This document shows, in pieces, positions 53,429-61,651 of a stretch of DNA of 64,000 nucleotides. Position 1 is the first letter of the stretch, and every line of letters begins with the position of its first letter. The stretch is from Sedimentisphaerales bacterium (GTDB taxonomy: Bacteria; Planctomycetota; Phycisphaerae; Sedimentisphaerales; Anaerobacaceae): NCBI GenBank assembly GCA_016932095.1, contig JAFGDN010000018.1, positions 24,239 to 88,238 of the forward strand, read 5' to 3'. Position numbers and translations under genes: made by a program. The notes under the pieces were generated by a model. It did no database searches and had not been told where the DNA came from. It saw nothing but the letters and a program-made list of their open reading frames with translations.

Positions 53429-55180
53429 ATGGCAGCGGAACGATTTTCCAATTTGTTTAAAGCCCTTATTTTCGTATCAGCTCTGCTTGTTGTGCCTTTC
53501 ACACAATCAAGCTGGGCCAAAACCGCTCGAAACAAGGGCAACCGTAATCGTGCAAGCACAAAATTGGAGAAAACAGAAAGGTCACAGGCAAGAGAAAGAC
53601 AGAACCGCCCTATAAGCGAATCTTCCGCATTCCAGTTACGAAAATCTTCCAGTGAAATCACTACTCAGCCGAAAGTGGAAAGACGCAGGTTTTTTAAGCG
53701 AGAAACAGCCGGCTTTACGACAGGTCAAACATCGTCAGAACGCCCGGCAATCGAACGTAGCCGGTCAAATCCTGACAATCCTTCACCCCGATTACAGCCG
53801 GCACCACAGGTCAGTGAACCGCGAGAGACCAGGTCAAACACCGAAGCTGCTCGAACGAAAAAACGCGACAGGTCAGGGCGTTTTGAGATAGCAAGCCAAA
53901 TCAGAGTGCCTATGGGAACTCAAACGCAAAATACTGAATCGAACCGGCAGAGGGAAAACAGGCAAAATACCGGGCGAACCGGTCGTGAAGGCAGGGATAT
54001 GAACCCTTCCGGCGTTCAGGACAGACCTTCCAGAAGAGAGGTTGTTGAGAACATCTCCGAACACCGGCCAAACAGGAGAACTCGTCGCCCTGATACGGAC
54101 AACAGCTCAATCTTCAACAGGGATAGAAGCAATGGCGATAACCAGCGTCACGGCTTTACAAGAAGCCGAAGAAGCACCGAACTTATCGGCCCAGACAACC
54201 ATACCGAATACATTCGCCTCAGACACTTATCAACAAGAAGAGTCATATACGAGGACCTCAATAAAGTCAGACGCAGAAATTTCAATTTCAGCCACGTTTT
54301 CAGGGACCGCCACCACCGTGTGATTCACCGCATTATATGGCCGAGCTTCTACTATCCAATCTGCTATGACTGGGGCAGCAATATAAGCGTTAGTTTTGTG
54401 TATCCTTACTATCACCGCAGATACATCTTCGTGAGTTTGGGCGGCTACTGGCCGGATTATAGTTGTGTCCGCTATTACTGGTATCCCGCTCATTCGTACT
54501 TTTGGTATGGCTACTATCCACTGGCTCAGGAAGTAGGCGGTGACACATATAACTATTACACCTACAACTACTATGGCCAGCAGACCGAAACAACAGGCGT
54601 TGATAACGAAGCCGGCGCAACCGGCTTGACTCCCGTTGACCATACAACCTTCGCCGACGTCCGCGAAAAGCTCGCACAGCAGAAGGCGCAGGAGCCGACC
54701 GCCCAGACAAACGCCGATACCCTTTTCGACGAAGGCGTCAAGGCGTTCGAGCAGGGTAATTACGCCGAAGCCGAGCTGAAATTCGCCCAGGCAATCGGGC
54801 TGGAGCCGCAAGATATAATTCTGCCGTTCGCTTACGCCCAGACGATGCTGGCCCAGGGCAAATACAATCAGGCGGCGGACGTTCTTCGCCTGGCGCTGCA
54901 AAAATCCTCGCCTGATAAGCAGGGCGTGTATTTTCCGAGAGGGCTTTATACCGATGAGAACCTGCTGATGGACCAGATTGATACCCTGACAACCGCAGCG
55001 CAAAGTCAGCCGGCCGACACTAATCTGCAATTGCTCCTCGGCTATCAGTTCCTCGGCATCGGCGAAGCCGAAAAAGCGATTGTGCCCCTTCAGAACGCTA
55101 AAGCAGACCCTCCAAATTCAGCAGCGGCTGCTATGCTGCTTGACCTTGCTGAAAAAATCAAAGCCGGCGAAACACAATAA
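53429..55180 (+). CDS. Secreted Arg-rich low-complexity protein with C-terminal TPR repeats
   Basis: A 583-residue protein. The ATG at 53429 has AAAGGAGGTG seven bases ahead and starts a signal peptide (MAAERFSNLFKALIFVSALLVV cut short here); an in-frame ATG at 53396 has no such site. Residues about 30-240 are rich in Arg, Ser, Thr, Asn and Gln (repeats of the SRRNTES type), a probable disordered region. A middle domain (about 270-370) is rich in Tyr and Trp (YYPICYDWGSN and SYFWYGYYP). The C-terminal 150 residues form TPR units (FDEGVKAFEQGNYAEAELKF). It could be an envelope assembly factor; family not recognised. Confidence 0.75.
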   Translation: MAAERFSNLFKALIFVSALLVVPFTQSSWAKTARNKGNRNRASTKLEKTERSQARERQNRPISESSAFQLRKSSSEITTQPKVERRRFFKRETAGFTTGQTSSERPAIERSRSNPDNPSPRLQPAPQVSEPRETRSNTEAARTKKRDRSGRFEIASQIRVPMGTQTQNTESNRQRENRQNTGRTGREGRDMNPSGVQDRPSRREVVENISEHRPNRRTRRPDTDNSSIFNRDRSNGDNQRHGFTRSRRSTELIGPDNHTEYIRLRHLSTRRVIYEDLNKVRRRNFNFSHVFRDRHHRVIHRIIWPSFYYPICYDWGSNISVSFVYPYYHRRYIFVSLGGYWPDYSCVRYYWYPAHSYFWYGYYPLAQEVGGDTYNYYTYNYYGQQTETTGVDNEAGATGLTPVDHTTFADVREKLAQQKAQEPTAQTNADTLFDEGVKAFEQGNYAEAELKFAQAIGLEPQDIILPFAYAQTMLAQGKYNQAADVLRLALQKSSPDKQGVYFPRGLYTDENLLMDQIDTLTTAAQSQPADTNLQLLLGYQFLGIGEAEKAIVPLQNAKADPPNSAAAAMLLDLAEKIKAGETQ

Positions 55181-55197
55181 TTGAAAGGAGATGAAAA

Positions 55198-55260
55198 ATG
55201 CTTATGAAAACAATCATGAATCATAACAAGACGATTGTAGTCAGAAGGACATTTATATGA
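55198..55260 (+). CDS. 20-residue leader peptide coupled to the beta-helix gene
   Basis: ATG at 55198 follows GAAAGGAGATGAAAA, the only strong ribosome-binding site in the gap. The short frame (MLMKTIMNHNKTIVVRRTFI) ends with a TGA that overlaps the ATG of the next gene (ATATGA). This layout suggests translational coupling; the peptide itself may have no function. Confidence 0.5.
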   Translation: MLMKTIMNHNKTIVVRRTFI

Positions 55261-56480
55261 AAAAAGCGGTATTGTCTTGTATAATTCTGTTCGGGTCAAT
55301 TCCATGCCACGGGCGGATTATAACAGTTGATAATGACGGTCCGGCGGATTTCAACACCATTCAGGCCGCAATAAATGATGCAAACGACGGTGATTCCGTT
55401 CTTGTCATGCCCGGGCTTTATCAGGAAGCAATAAGCTTCTCAGGCAAGGACATAACAGTCACAAGCGCAGAACCTACGAATTGGAGTTGCGTTTCCACAA
55501 CAGTCATATACTACGATGACCATCCAAGCCCAGGTGGCCCCGCCGTCCTCTTCAAGGGGACCGAACAGTCAAGCTGCATGCTCGCCGGCTTTACCATATA
55601 TGGATACATTCAGGGTAAGGACTGGCAAAGCTACCCCGTTGATGATGCCAATACTCATGCAACAATAACATATTGCAAAATCCAGAATTGTTATGGCGAC
55701 TGCGGCACAGTCATTAGCCGATGTGATGGTCTTATCAGCAACTGTCTGATAACGGACAATAATCACGTATTTTGTGTTTGTATATGCCACACTATCGAAG
55801 AATGCAAAGGCGTTATCAGGAACTGCACTATAGCAAATAACAGACACTCCGGCATCTGGTTTGGTGATGGCGGACCGGTATTGGAGAATTGTATAATTGT
55901 CGAATATTTATCCTGGAACGCCGAACTGCCCGCCCCCAAAATCAGCTTTACGAACATATACAGTCCCCATCAGCAGTATGACGCCAATTTTCTTGCCTCC
56001 CTCGGACCTGGAAATATAAGTGTTGACCCCTGCTTTGTCCCGTCACAAGAGATTGGCGTGGGCTCCTGTCACCTGCGAAGCGCCGGATGGCGTTGGTCCC
56101 AGCCAGGTGGATACTGGACCTGGGATGACGTAACCAGCAGATGCATCGACGCGGGAAATCCCGCAAGTCCTCTGGGCGCTGAACCAATGACTGTTCCTCG
56201 TGACCCGAACAGTATTTACGGCACAAACGTTCGGATTGATATGGGGGTTTACGGCGGAACTGCCCAGGCAAGCATACCGCCTCATCAGTGGACGCTGCTG
56301 GCGGATATCACAAATGACAGAAAAGTTGATTTTAATGACCTTGCTTTTCTGGCAATTGACTGGCAAAGCGGCGACGAAGAACATCCTGGCGATTTCGACA
56401 GAAATTCTATCGTGAATTTGAACGATTTTGCGTTGTTTGTCGAGGATTGGCTTGAGGAAACCATTTGGCAGGAAAATTAA
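55257..56480 (+). CDS. Secreted right-handed beta-helix protein with dockerin-like C-terminus
   Basis: A 407-residue protein with a signal peptide (1-20), then the nosD/pectate-lyase-like start (ITVDNDGPADFNTIQAAIND), repeated short beta-strands and turns of a parallel beta-helix to about 330, and a dockerin-like pair (DITNDRKVDFNDLAFLAIDW and DFDRNSIVNLNDFALFVEDW) at 345-400. Probably a surface polysaccharide-binding or degrading protein; no catalytic residues of pectate lyase are obvious. Its start overlaps a leader peptide stop. Confidence 0.85.
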   Translation: MKKAVLSCIILFGSIPCHGRIITVDNDGPADFNTIQAAINDANDGDSVLVMPGLYQEAISFSGKDITVTSAEPTNWSCVSTTVIYYDDHPSPGGPAVLFKGTEQSSCMLAGFTIYGYIQGKDWQSYPVDDANTHATITYCKIQNCYGDCGTVISRCDGLISNCLITDNNHVFCVCICHTIEECKGVIRNCTIANNRHSGIWFGDGGPVLENCIIVEYLSWNAELPAPKISFTNIYSPHQQYDANFLASLGPGNISVDPCFVPSQEIGVGSCHLRSAGWRWSQPGGYWTWDDVTSRCIDAGNPASPLGAEPMTVPRDPNSIYGTNVRIDMGVYGGTAQASIPPHQWTLLADITNDRKVDFNDLAFLAIDWQSGDEEHPGDFDRNSIVNLNDFALFVEDWLEETIWQEN

Positions 56481-56519
56481 TGATGTAATACTTCTCGCCT
56501 GAAGATAAGGAGACAAAAA

Positions 56520-56930
56520 ATGTTTAAGCAAATAATCACAATAGTTTTAACACTCACATTAAGCTGGACAACAATTTTTTCTGCCGGCTGCCAAAATGAC
56601 GCGCAAAACGGCGCCGTTCTCGGCGGGCTGATAGGCGCAGGCGTCGGCCAATTAGCAGGCCGGGACACTGAGGCCACCCTCATCGGCGCCGCGGTCGGCA
56701 CGGGAGCCGGCTACATCATCGGCAATGAAAGCGACAAAACCAAAACGCAGACGCAAATGTATGCGATGCGGAACGATATTAATTCGCAGATTGTCAACGT
56801 CACAAACAGCAACGGCTCAATAGTTCAGGTTCGCCTGAGAAGATACGGAGTCGGCTGGCTCGGCACCCGCGGCGAGTATTACCCCACACTGCCGACCTCC
56901 GGGCAGCTTAGGCCGGTTTACGGCTTTTGA
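56520..56930 (+). CDS. Glycine-zipper lipoprotein
   Basis: A 136-residue lipoprotein with lipobox-like FSAGC at residues 20-24, then a glycine zipper (VLGGLIGAGVGQLAGRDTEA and LIGAAVGTGAGYIIG) that would insert in or on the outer membrane, and a short beta-rich tail. AAGGAGACAAAAA precedes the ATG. It follows the beta-helix gene and ends at a strong terminator. Confidence 0.82.
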   Translation: MFKQIITIVLTLTLSWTTIFSAGCQNDAQNGAVLGGLIGAGVGQLAGRDTEATLIGAAVGTGAGYIIGNESDKTKTQTQMYAMRNDINSQIVNVTNSNGSIVQVRLRRYGVGWLGTRGEYYPTLPTSGQLRPVYGF

Positions 56931-56957
56931 GCATACACTCTAAACGAATCCTCTATC

Positions 56958-56990
56958 GGAGATGAGCCGACACGACTCATCTCCCTTTTT
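56958..56990 (+). terminator. Rho-independent terminator after the glycine-zipper gene
   Basis: GGAGATGAG pairs perfectly with CTCATCTCC around CCGACACGA and is followed by CTTTTTG. Confidence 0.85.
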
Positions 56991-57011
56991 GTTTGTCGCC
57001 TGTAAAAAGCG

Positions 57012-57042
57012 AAAAGGCGCGATTTTAACAAACGCGCCTTTT
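57012..57042. terminator. Bidirectional terminator
   Basis: AAAAGGCGCG and CGCGCCTTTT form a perfect 10-bp stem around an 11-base loop. Its A/T ends work on both strands; on the minus strand it ends the 57124-57741 gene. Confidence 0.75.
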
Positions 57043-57123
57043 GGTTAAACTCAAATTTCAAAATCGGCAACGATAGCTGTACATTGCTGCTTCGGCTCAT
57101 TTCTTTATATGGCCGATTCGGCG

Positions 57124-57741
57124 TCAGTTCTGGTTTTTCGTCTCGCAAGCGCCCGTTTTCGGTTCTTCTTTTGGCGCGTTGGGGTCCGCCTTCGGGGCGT
57201 TTGGGTCAACCGGTGCTGATGCCGGTACAACGACTTCAACGCTCACGTCGTCAACGAAAAAGTTAATGTTCCCTTCGGGGCCTTCGAAGTAAATATCCAG
57301 CACTTTCAGCGTGCCCCCAGCGTCCAGCATGAATTCTCCTGACAGCTCAAGCCATTCGGTATTGCTGGCCGAGCCGCTCTCAACATTGATATACTTGGTG
57401 CCGTTTTCGTCGGTCTGCTCTACTGACAATGTTACGGTATCAGTGTCGGAGTTTTCCAGTCGAACCCAGCCGGAAATCTTGTATGTGCTGCCGCTGGCCA
57501 TCTTGTTGAGCATTGATTGTTTTATTCCCTGCCACGATTCGATCCTGCCGAACGCTTTCGCGGCGCCTGCCCCGTCGTGGACGGGGGTCGTTACCGCCTC
57601 GATTTTGCAGGTTCTGCCGGCCCAGCCGGTCGTTCCGTTTTCAAAACCGGGATTTTCCACCAGGTTGGTCTCGCCGTAGGCCGGCGCCAATGAAACAACA
57701 ACTGCCAAAACCAGTAACAAACTTAAATATTTAACAGTCAT
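57124..57741 (-). CDS. Secreted carbohydrate-binding-like protein
   Basis: A 205-residue protein with a signal peptide (1-22) and a CBM4/9/22-like beta-sandwich: NLVENPGFENGTTGWAG at the start and FFVDDVSVEVV at the end, the usual bookends of that fold. The C-terminal tail is low complexity (VDPNAPKADPNAPKEEP then KTGACETKNQN). The ATG at 57741 has GGAGG nine bases ahead. It is probably exported to bind carbohydrate at the surface; no catalytic domain. Confidence 0.82.
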   Translation of the reverse strand: MTVKYLSLLLVLAVVVSLAPAYGETNLVENPGFENGTTGWAGRTCKIEAVTTPVHDGAGAAKAFGRIESWQGIKQSMLNKMASGSTYKISGWVRLENSDTDTVTLSVEQTDENGTKYINVESGSASNTEWLELSGEFMLDAGGTLKVLDIYFEGPEGNINFFVDDVSVEVVVPASAPVDPNAPKADPNAPKEEPKTGACETKNQN

Positions 57742-58122
57742 TTGCACGTCCTCCAGAAACAGTTCATTAAAGTTATAAAGTTTATACCTGTAAGTAGATT
57801 ATACAAATCGCCCGAATATGTCAAGAGCCGAAAAGCACACGATTATCTTTTTTGATGGGATATGCGGAAATGCCTCCTTGTGTCCGTTTAGTGCGTTTTT
57901 TTGAACCCTTTAAGCCAAACAGAACGTTGAGGCATAAAAATATTAGAAGCCATTTCATAAGCCGGGAAACCAGAAAAGAAACCTGTCATGTTAAGCAATG
58001 AAGATAAGGAAACAGCTCCTGAGATTAAGTCCGAATATGTAACAACCGATATAAGGATATAAACAAGAGGACTGAGGTCATTGTAATCAAAAAGAAACCC
58101 GGATAATAACAAAGGTATCACA

Positions 58123-58758
58123 ATGACGCATATAAAACAAACGAAAATACACAATATTCTGAGAAGCGCATTACTAATTTTTGCATTGGCTGTTACTATC
58201 ATTTTTCTCAAGTCATATATTCTGAAAAGCGGCGGCGTCAAAGGAAGAACGGAAATGGATATATCAAAAATCACAGAACTCATCAAAAAACATCCGAACG
58301 ATTCAGATGCATACAACCTGCGAGGGAATTACTACAGCAAGAAAGGCGATTATGACATTGCGATCTCGGATTATACGAGAGCCATAGTGATAAATCCGAA
58401 GAATGCCGATATTTACCATTGTAATCGCGGGCTGGCATATAGTCATCAAGGCGAGTACAGCGAGGCAATATCAGATTTTTGCAGGGCGATTGAAATACAT
58501 CCGAAAGACGCCGAATACTACTACAATCGCGGGAACATTCGCGTAAAAAAAGGCGAGTATGAAGGCGCGAGGTTAGATTACCTCAAGGCCATCGAAATAA
58601 GTCCGACATATTCAAATGCGAGTAAAAACCTTTCGTGGCTTACACAGACGTATTTAAACACAAAGGCAACTGACGGCCGAAGTGTCGGGACCAGAACGCC
58701 CGAAAACAGCGAGCTGCAACCGATGGGCCCATTCCGGTATTCCGGCAACGGTAACTGA
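58123..58758 (+). CDS. Membrane-anchored TPR protein
   Basis: A 211-residue protein with one N-terminal helix (about 14-32), then three or four TPR units (NLRGNYYSKKGDYDIAISDY, NRGLAYSHQGEYSEAISDF, NRGNIRVKKGEYEGARLDY). The last 30 residues leave the TPR pattern. It probably scaffolds a protein complex at the membrane. The overlapping minus-strand frame is rejected. Confidence 0.82.
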   Translation: MTHIKQTKIHNILRSALLIFALAVTIIFLKSYILKSGGVKGRTEMDISKITELIKKHPNDSDAYNLRGNYYSKKGDYDIAISDYTRAIVINPKNADIYHCNRGLAYSHQGEYSEAISDFCRAIEIHPKDAEYYYNRGNIRVKKGEYEGARLDYLKAIEISPTYSNASKNLSWLTQTYLNTKATDGRSVGTRTPENSELQPMGPFRYSGNGN

Positions 58759-58917
58759 CAATAAAGCCGACAGGGGTAATATTGTCGAACGCAGAACATC
58801 AAACGAAGCGCTGAGAAAACCGCTGTTTCGCGATTTTCAGTTTTACGATTGAAATAAATCCCCCGCTGAATGCCGGCAAAGATAGTATCGGGAACATCGG
58901 CCTGGATGCGAAATACA

Positions 58918-58956
58918 ATGACCCCGCTGAGTTTGCCTTTCAGCGAGGTCATTTTT
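58918..58956 (+). terminator. Rho-independent terminator after the TPR gene
   Basis: ATGACC-C-CGCTGA pairs with TCAGCG-A-GGTCAT with one mismatch, followed by TTTTTATA. Confidence 0.8.
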
Positions 58957-59008
58957 ATATCCCGTCCCCCAAAATTAGCTTAAACCGCCAAAGGCGGATA
59001 AATTCATA

Positions 59009-59428
59009 CTAAAATTCCGCGTGTTCGGCAGAGTCATCGGCCTGGAATAGGCCTGTTTCGACGTTGAAGACCCAGCCGGCCTCGTTGGAACCGGCAGTTG
59101 GCTCTTTCTCGAAACGGACGACGGAGCTGCCGTTATAAGGATTACTTGGTATGACCTTTAGATACGGCCCGAGATTATCGGCGCCTTTGGTTGTCAGGGA
59201 CTGCTCGAAATCAGCTAAGGTCTCGGTGGGCGGGAGTTTCTCGTCGTGCTGAATCTTATACAGCTCAAGCTGACAACGTATCGTCTGCAAATCAGCGAGG
59301 AATCGGGCTTCATCGACGCCCGTGCCGCGTGCGCTCAAATCGGGGGCTACGATACCCGCGCCAACGGAGCATATTGCCCCGATAAGCGATACCTGTATCA
59401 TAGCGAAACCGATTCTTGCCTTGGTCAT
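59009..59428 (-). CDS. Pseudopilin-like protein with unusual prepilin signal
   Basis: A 139-residue protein resembling a type II secretion pseudopilin of the GspG kind: a hydrophobic N-terminal helix (about 8-28), then TIRCQLELYKIQHDEKLPPT and GPYLKVIPSNPYNGSS. The prepilin motif is ARIGFAMIQVSL, so if cleavage is at Gly-Phe the Glu at +5 is replaced by Gln, which is rare. No other T2SS genes in the window. It may be a minor pseudopilin or a specialised pilin-like surface protein. Confidence 0.7.
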   Translation of the reverse strand: MTKARIGFAMIQVSLIGAICSVGAGIVAPDLSARGTGVDEARFLADLQTIRCQLELYKIQHDEKLPPTETLADFEQSLTTKGADNLGPYLKVIPSNPYNGSSVVRFEKEPTAGSNEAGWVFNVETGLFQADDSAEHAEF

Positions 59429-59605
59429 TTAATCACCCGTAAACAAGCAACCCGGCATAAAAAAGCCAGAAAGTAACAAGGAACCATCCTCCGGTAAGTT
59501 ATTTGTCCTCCGTTTAATGCTTTCAATTAAAGTATAGGCAATTATTGTAAGAAGTGCAAATTTTCATATAAGAAATATAGGACTTTGCGAGAGATTTTTC
59601 AAATA

Positions 59606-60079
59606 TCAAAGGAGAATGTAGTCGGGGTAGTTGGTAATTGTGATGGTCCTAAAATCGACAAGCTGAGGCGAGTCGGGGGCGGCATCCAGGTGGGTAAGGG
59701 TAATTTTGAAGTAATTAACGCCGGCCAGGGCTTTTTTGACCTTGTCGGCCCATTCGATTAAAACAACGGAATCGGGTCGGCAATAGTCATCAAAGCCGAT
59801 TTGCTCGAACTGGTCGAGCGATTCGAGGCGATATGCGTCAATGTGAAAAATATCGAGTCGGCCTGTGTATTCGTTGACCAGGACAAAGGTCGGGCTTGTA
59901 ACTTCATTGGGGGCGTCATGTGCGCCGAGGCCTTCGACGATACCCTTGATGAGATGGGTTTTACCGCTGCCGAGTGGACCGACAAAAGCAATAATTTCCC
60001 CGCCTTTTAACTGCGAGCCGAGGTGGTTGCCGAATTTAATTGTCTGCTGGGGCGAATGTGACGTAAAGGAGAAATCCAT
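59606..60079 (-). CDS. tsaE: tRNA threonylcarbamoyladenosine biosynthesis ATPase TsaE
   Basis: A 157-residue P-loop protein with Walker A GPLGSGKTHLIKGI, the switch SPTFVLVNEYTG and DAYRLES, and the end motif VLIEWADKV. TsaE works with TsaB and TsaD to make t6A on tRNA. It follows thiL by 2 bases in the same direction. Confidence 0.92.
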   Translation of the reverse strand: MDFSFTSHSPQQTIKFGNHLGSQLKGGEIIAFVGPLGSGKTHLIKGIVEGLGAHDAPNEVTSPTFVLVNEYTGRLDIFHIDAYRLESLDQFEQIGFDDYCRPDSVVLIEWADKVKKALAGVNYFKITLTHLDAAPDSPQLVDFRTITITNYPDYILL

Positions 60080-60081
60080 AA

Positions 60082-61008
60082 TTAACCTCCTTTAAGGTGG
60101 TCAAAGCCGGATGGAACCAGGTCATTGATTTGGCCATCAGGCAATTTTATTCGCATTTTGCCGGCATCGGTAATCGTGCCGATTCGAGTAACAGGCAACG
60201 GGTCATCCCACTGCTTTAGCAGCTTATTACAATTACCCTCGGAAAGCGTAAAAAGCAACTCAAAATCCTCGCCGTCGTTAAGGGCGGCGAAAAGAGGGTC
60301 TGGCCCCTTTTGGGCCTCATCGGAGATTGGGATTTTTGCGGCCTCTATAAGTGCCCCGATGCGGCTTTGGGTGCAGATGCGGTTTAGGTCGCTGCTTAGG
60401 CCGTCGCTTATGTCCATCATCGAATGTAGCTTCACAAAAGAGGCGATTTTGAGGGCTTCTTTGACGCGGGGGGTGAAATTGAGGTGTTTGCCGAGTAATG
60501 CGCCGCCGAGTGAGCCGGTAACACAGATTGCATCGCCTGCTTTGGCGCCGTTTCGACGGACGGGCGGGTGGTCGGCGGGTTTTGAGAGCATCGCGACGTT
60601 GATTGCGAATTTGCTCGCGTCGGCCCATTTTGTAATATCGCCGCCGATGAGGGGGCAATTGAATTTGTCGGCGGCAAGGATTATGCCTGAGTGAAGCCGT
60701 TTAAGGTGGGTTTTGGTGAAGTCGTCGGGCAAGGCGACGCTGACGACGGCAGCAAGAGGAATTGTGGCCATAGCGGCGCAGTCGCTTAAACCGGCGGCCA
60801 TTGCTTTGTAGCCGACCTGTTTGAGAGCGGCGGTTTTAAGGTCGAAGTGAACGCCGTCTAAGAGCATATCGGTTGTGATGAGGACGGAAACGCCTTTGGC
60901 AAGACGAACTTGGGCCATATCGTCGCCGATACCGATAGGGAAATCCTTTACGGGTAATAGCCGCTGCTTTTTGAACCAATCTGTGATTATGTCTTCGCCA
61001 TTTGCCAT
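60082..61008 (-). CDS. thiL: Thiamine-monophosphate kinase ThiL
   Basis: A 308-residue AIR-synthase-fold kinase. Start region [11 protein letters not shown], metal-binding [10 protein letters not shown] and [12 protein letters not shown], Gly-rich loop [15 protein letters not shown], and [14 protein letters not shown]. It makes thiamine pyrophosphate from thiamine monophosphate, the last step of the pathway whose HMP branch is served by thiC in this window. tsaE follows directly. Confidence 0.93.
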   Translation of the reverse strand: MANGEDIITDWFKKQRLLPVKDFPIGIGDDMAQVRLAKGVSVLITTDMLLDGVHFDLKTAALKQVGYKAMAAGLSDCAAMATIPLAAVVSVALPDDFTKTHLKRLHSGIILAADKFNCPLIGGDITKWADASKFAINVAMLSKPADHPPVRRNGAKAGDAICVTGSLGGALLGKHLNFTPRVKEALKIASFVKLHSMMDISDGLSSDLNRICTQSRIGALIEAAKIPISDEAQKGPDPLFAALNDGEDFELLFTLSEGNCNKLLKQWDDPLPVTRIGTITDAGKMRIKLPDGQINDLVPSGFDHLKGG

Positions 61009-61115
61009 AAGTGGTCACAAATTCTAAACAAATTACGCATATTAAAAAAGTAAAATAATAAGAAGGAAGCCCTTATAGAATGCGTCGCCCGGCAAATTAA
61101 TGAAAAATAAATAAA

Positions 61116-61144
61116 TTGACGCGTATAATTTCAAAAATTATAGT
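61116..61144 (+). promoter_or_regulatory. Sigma-70-like promoter of the rraB-like gene
   Basis: TTGACG (61116-61121) and TATAGT (61139-61144) with a 17-base spacer, 82 bases before the ATG. Confidence 0.65.
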
Positions 61145-61225
61145 ATTTTTGACGTCGGCAATCAGGAATTGCGGACTGTGGCAGATTATATGTAACTTTA
61201 TGATGTCTATAGAAGAAAGGCAGGT

Positions 61226-61570
61226 ATGGGATTACTGGATTTTTTTGGCTTGAATAAAAAAGAAGACCCTGATGAAGCAACCCTTAAACGACTCAAGAGC
61301 ACGGGCTCGGATTTATCAAAACCGCATAATATCGGGTTTTACCTTTACTTTCCTTCACAGTTTGCCGCGGAAAAAGCGGCTATAAGAATTAAAAAGTCAG
61401 GATTTCACACCAGCATAATCAATTCCAAAAAGGGCGACTGGCTTTGCCTTGCTACAAAAAAGATGGTCCCGGAATTATCCGCATTTCGAAACTTTAGAAC
61501 AGAATTCGGTCATTTGTTTCAGACATTCGGCGGGAAATACGACGGCTGGGGGACGGAAGCGGAAAAGTAA
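61226..61570 (+). CDS. RraB-like (ribonuclease E inhibitor B family) protein
   Basis: A 114-residue cytoplasmic protein. DLSKPHNIGFYLYFPSQF, then a helix (AAEKAAIRIKKSGF) and strand (TSIINSKKGDWLCLATKKMV), ending in FGGKYDGWGTE, which is the typical RraB signature. In enterobacteria RraB binds RNase E; whether this bacterium has a matching RNase is not known. GAAAGGCAGGT precedes the ATG. Confidence 0.75.
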   Translation: MGLLDFFGLNKKEDPDEATLKRLKSTGSDLSKPHNIGFYLYFPSQFAAEKAAIRIKKSGFHTSIINSKKGDWLCLATKKMVPELSAFRNFRTEFGHLFQTFGGKYDGWGTEAEK

Positions 61571-61584
61571 TTCTCACCAAATTT

Positions 61585-61647
61585 CACCGCAGAGCACGCA
61601 AAGAGTAATTAAATTTTTCCTCTGCGGTCTCAGCGTCCTCGGCGGTA
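61585..61647. repeat. Empty inverted-repeat element of the GxxExxY family
   Basis: CACCGCAGAGCACGCAAAGA... (61585-61605) faces a near-complementary arm (61619-61647, reverse complement TTTACCGCCGAGGACGCTGA...) with about 13 bases between. The arms belong to the same family as those around the GxxExxY gene at 19321-19770, but here nothing lies between them. Confidence 0.6.
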
Positions 61648-61651
61648 AAAA

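Noticed and set aside
53251..53661. 136-codon minus-strand frame over the start of the Arg-rich gene
   Set aside because: It crosses the intergenic region and the 5' end of a gene with a strong Shine-Dalgarno; no motif is present.
57888..58316. 142-codon minus-strand frame opposite the TPR gene
   Set aside because: The plus-strand TPR protein has clear repeats and a signal anchor. The minus-strand product is a hydrophobic shadow without motif or ribosome-binding site.
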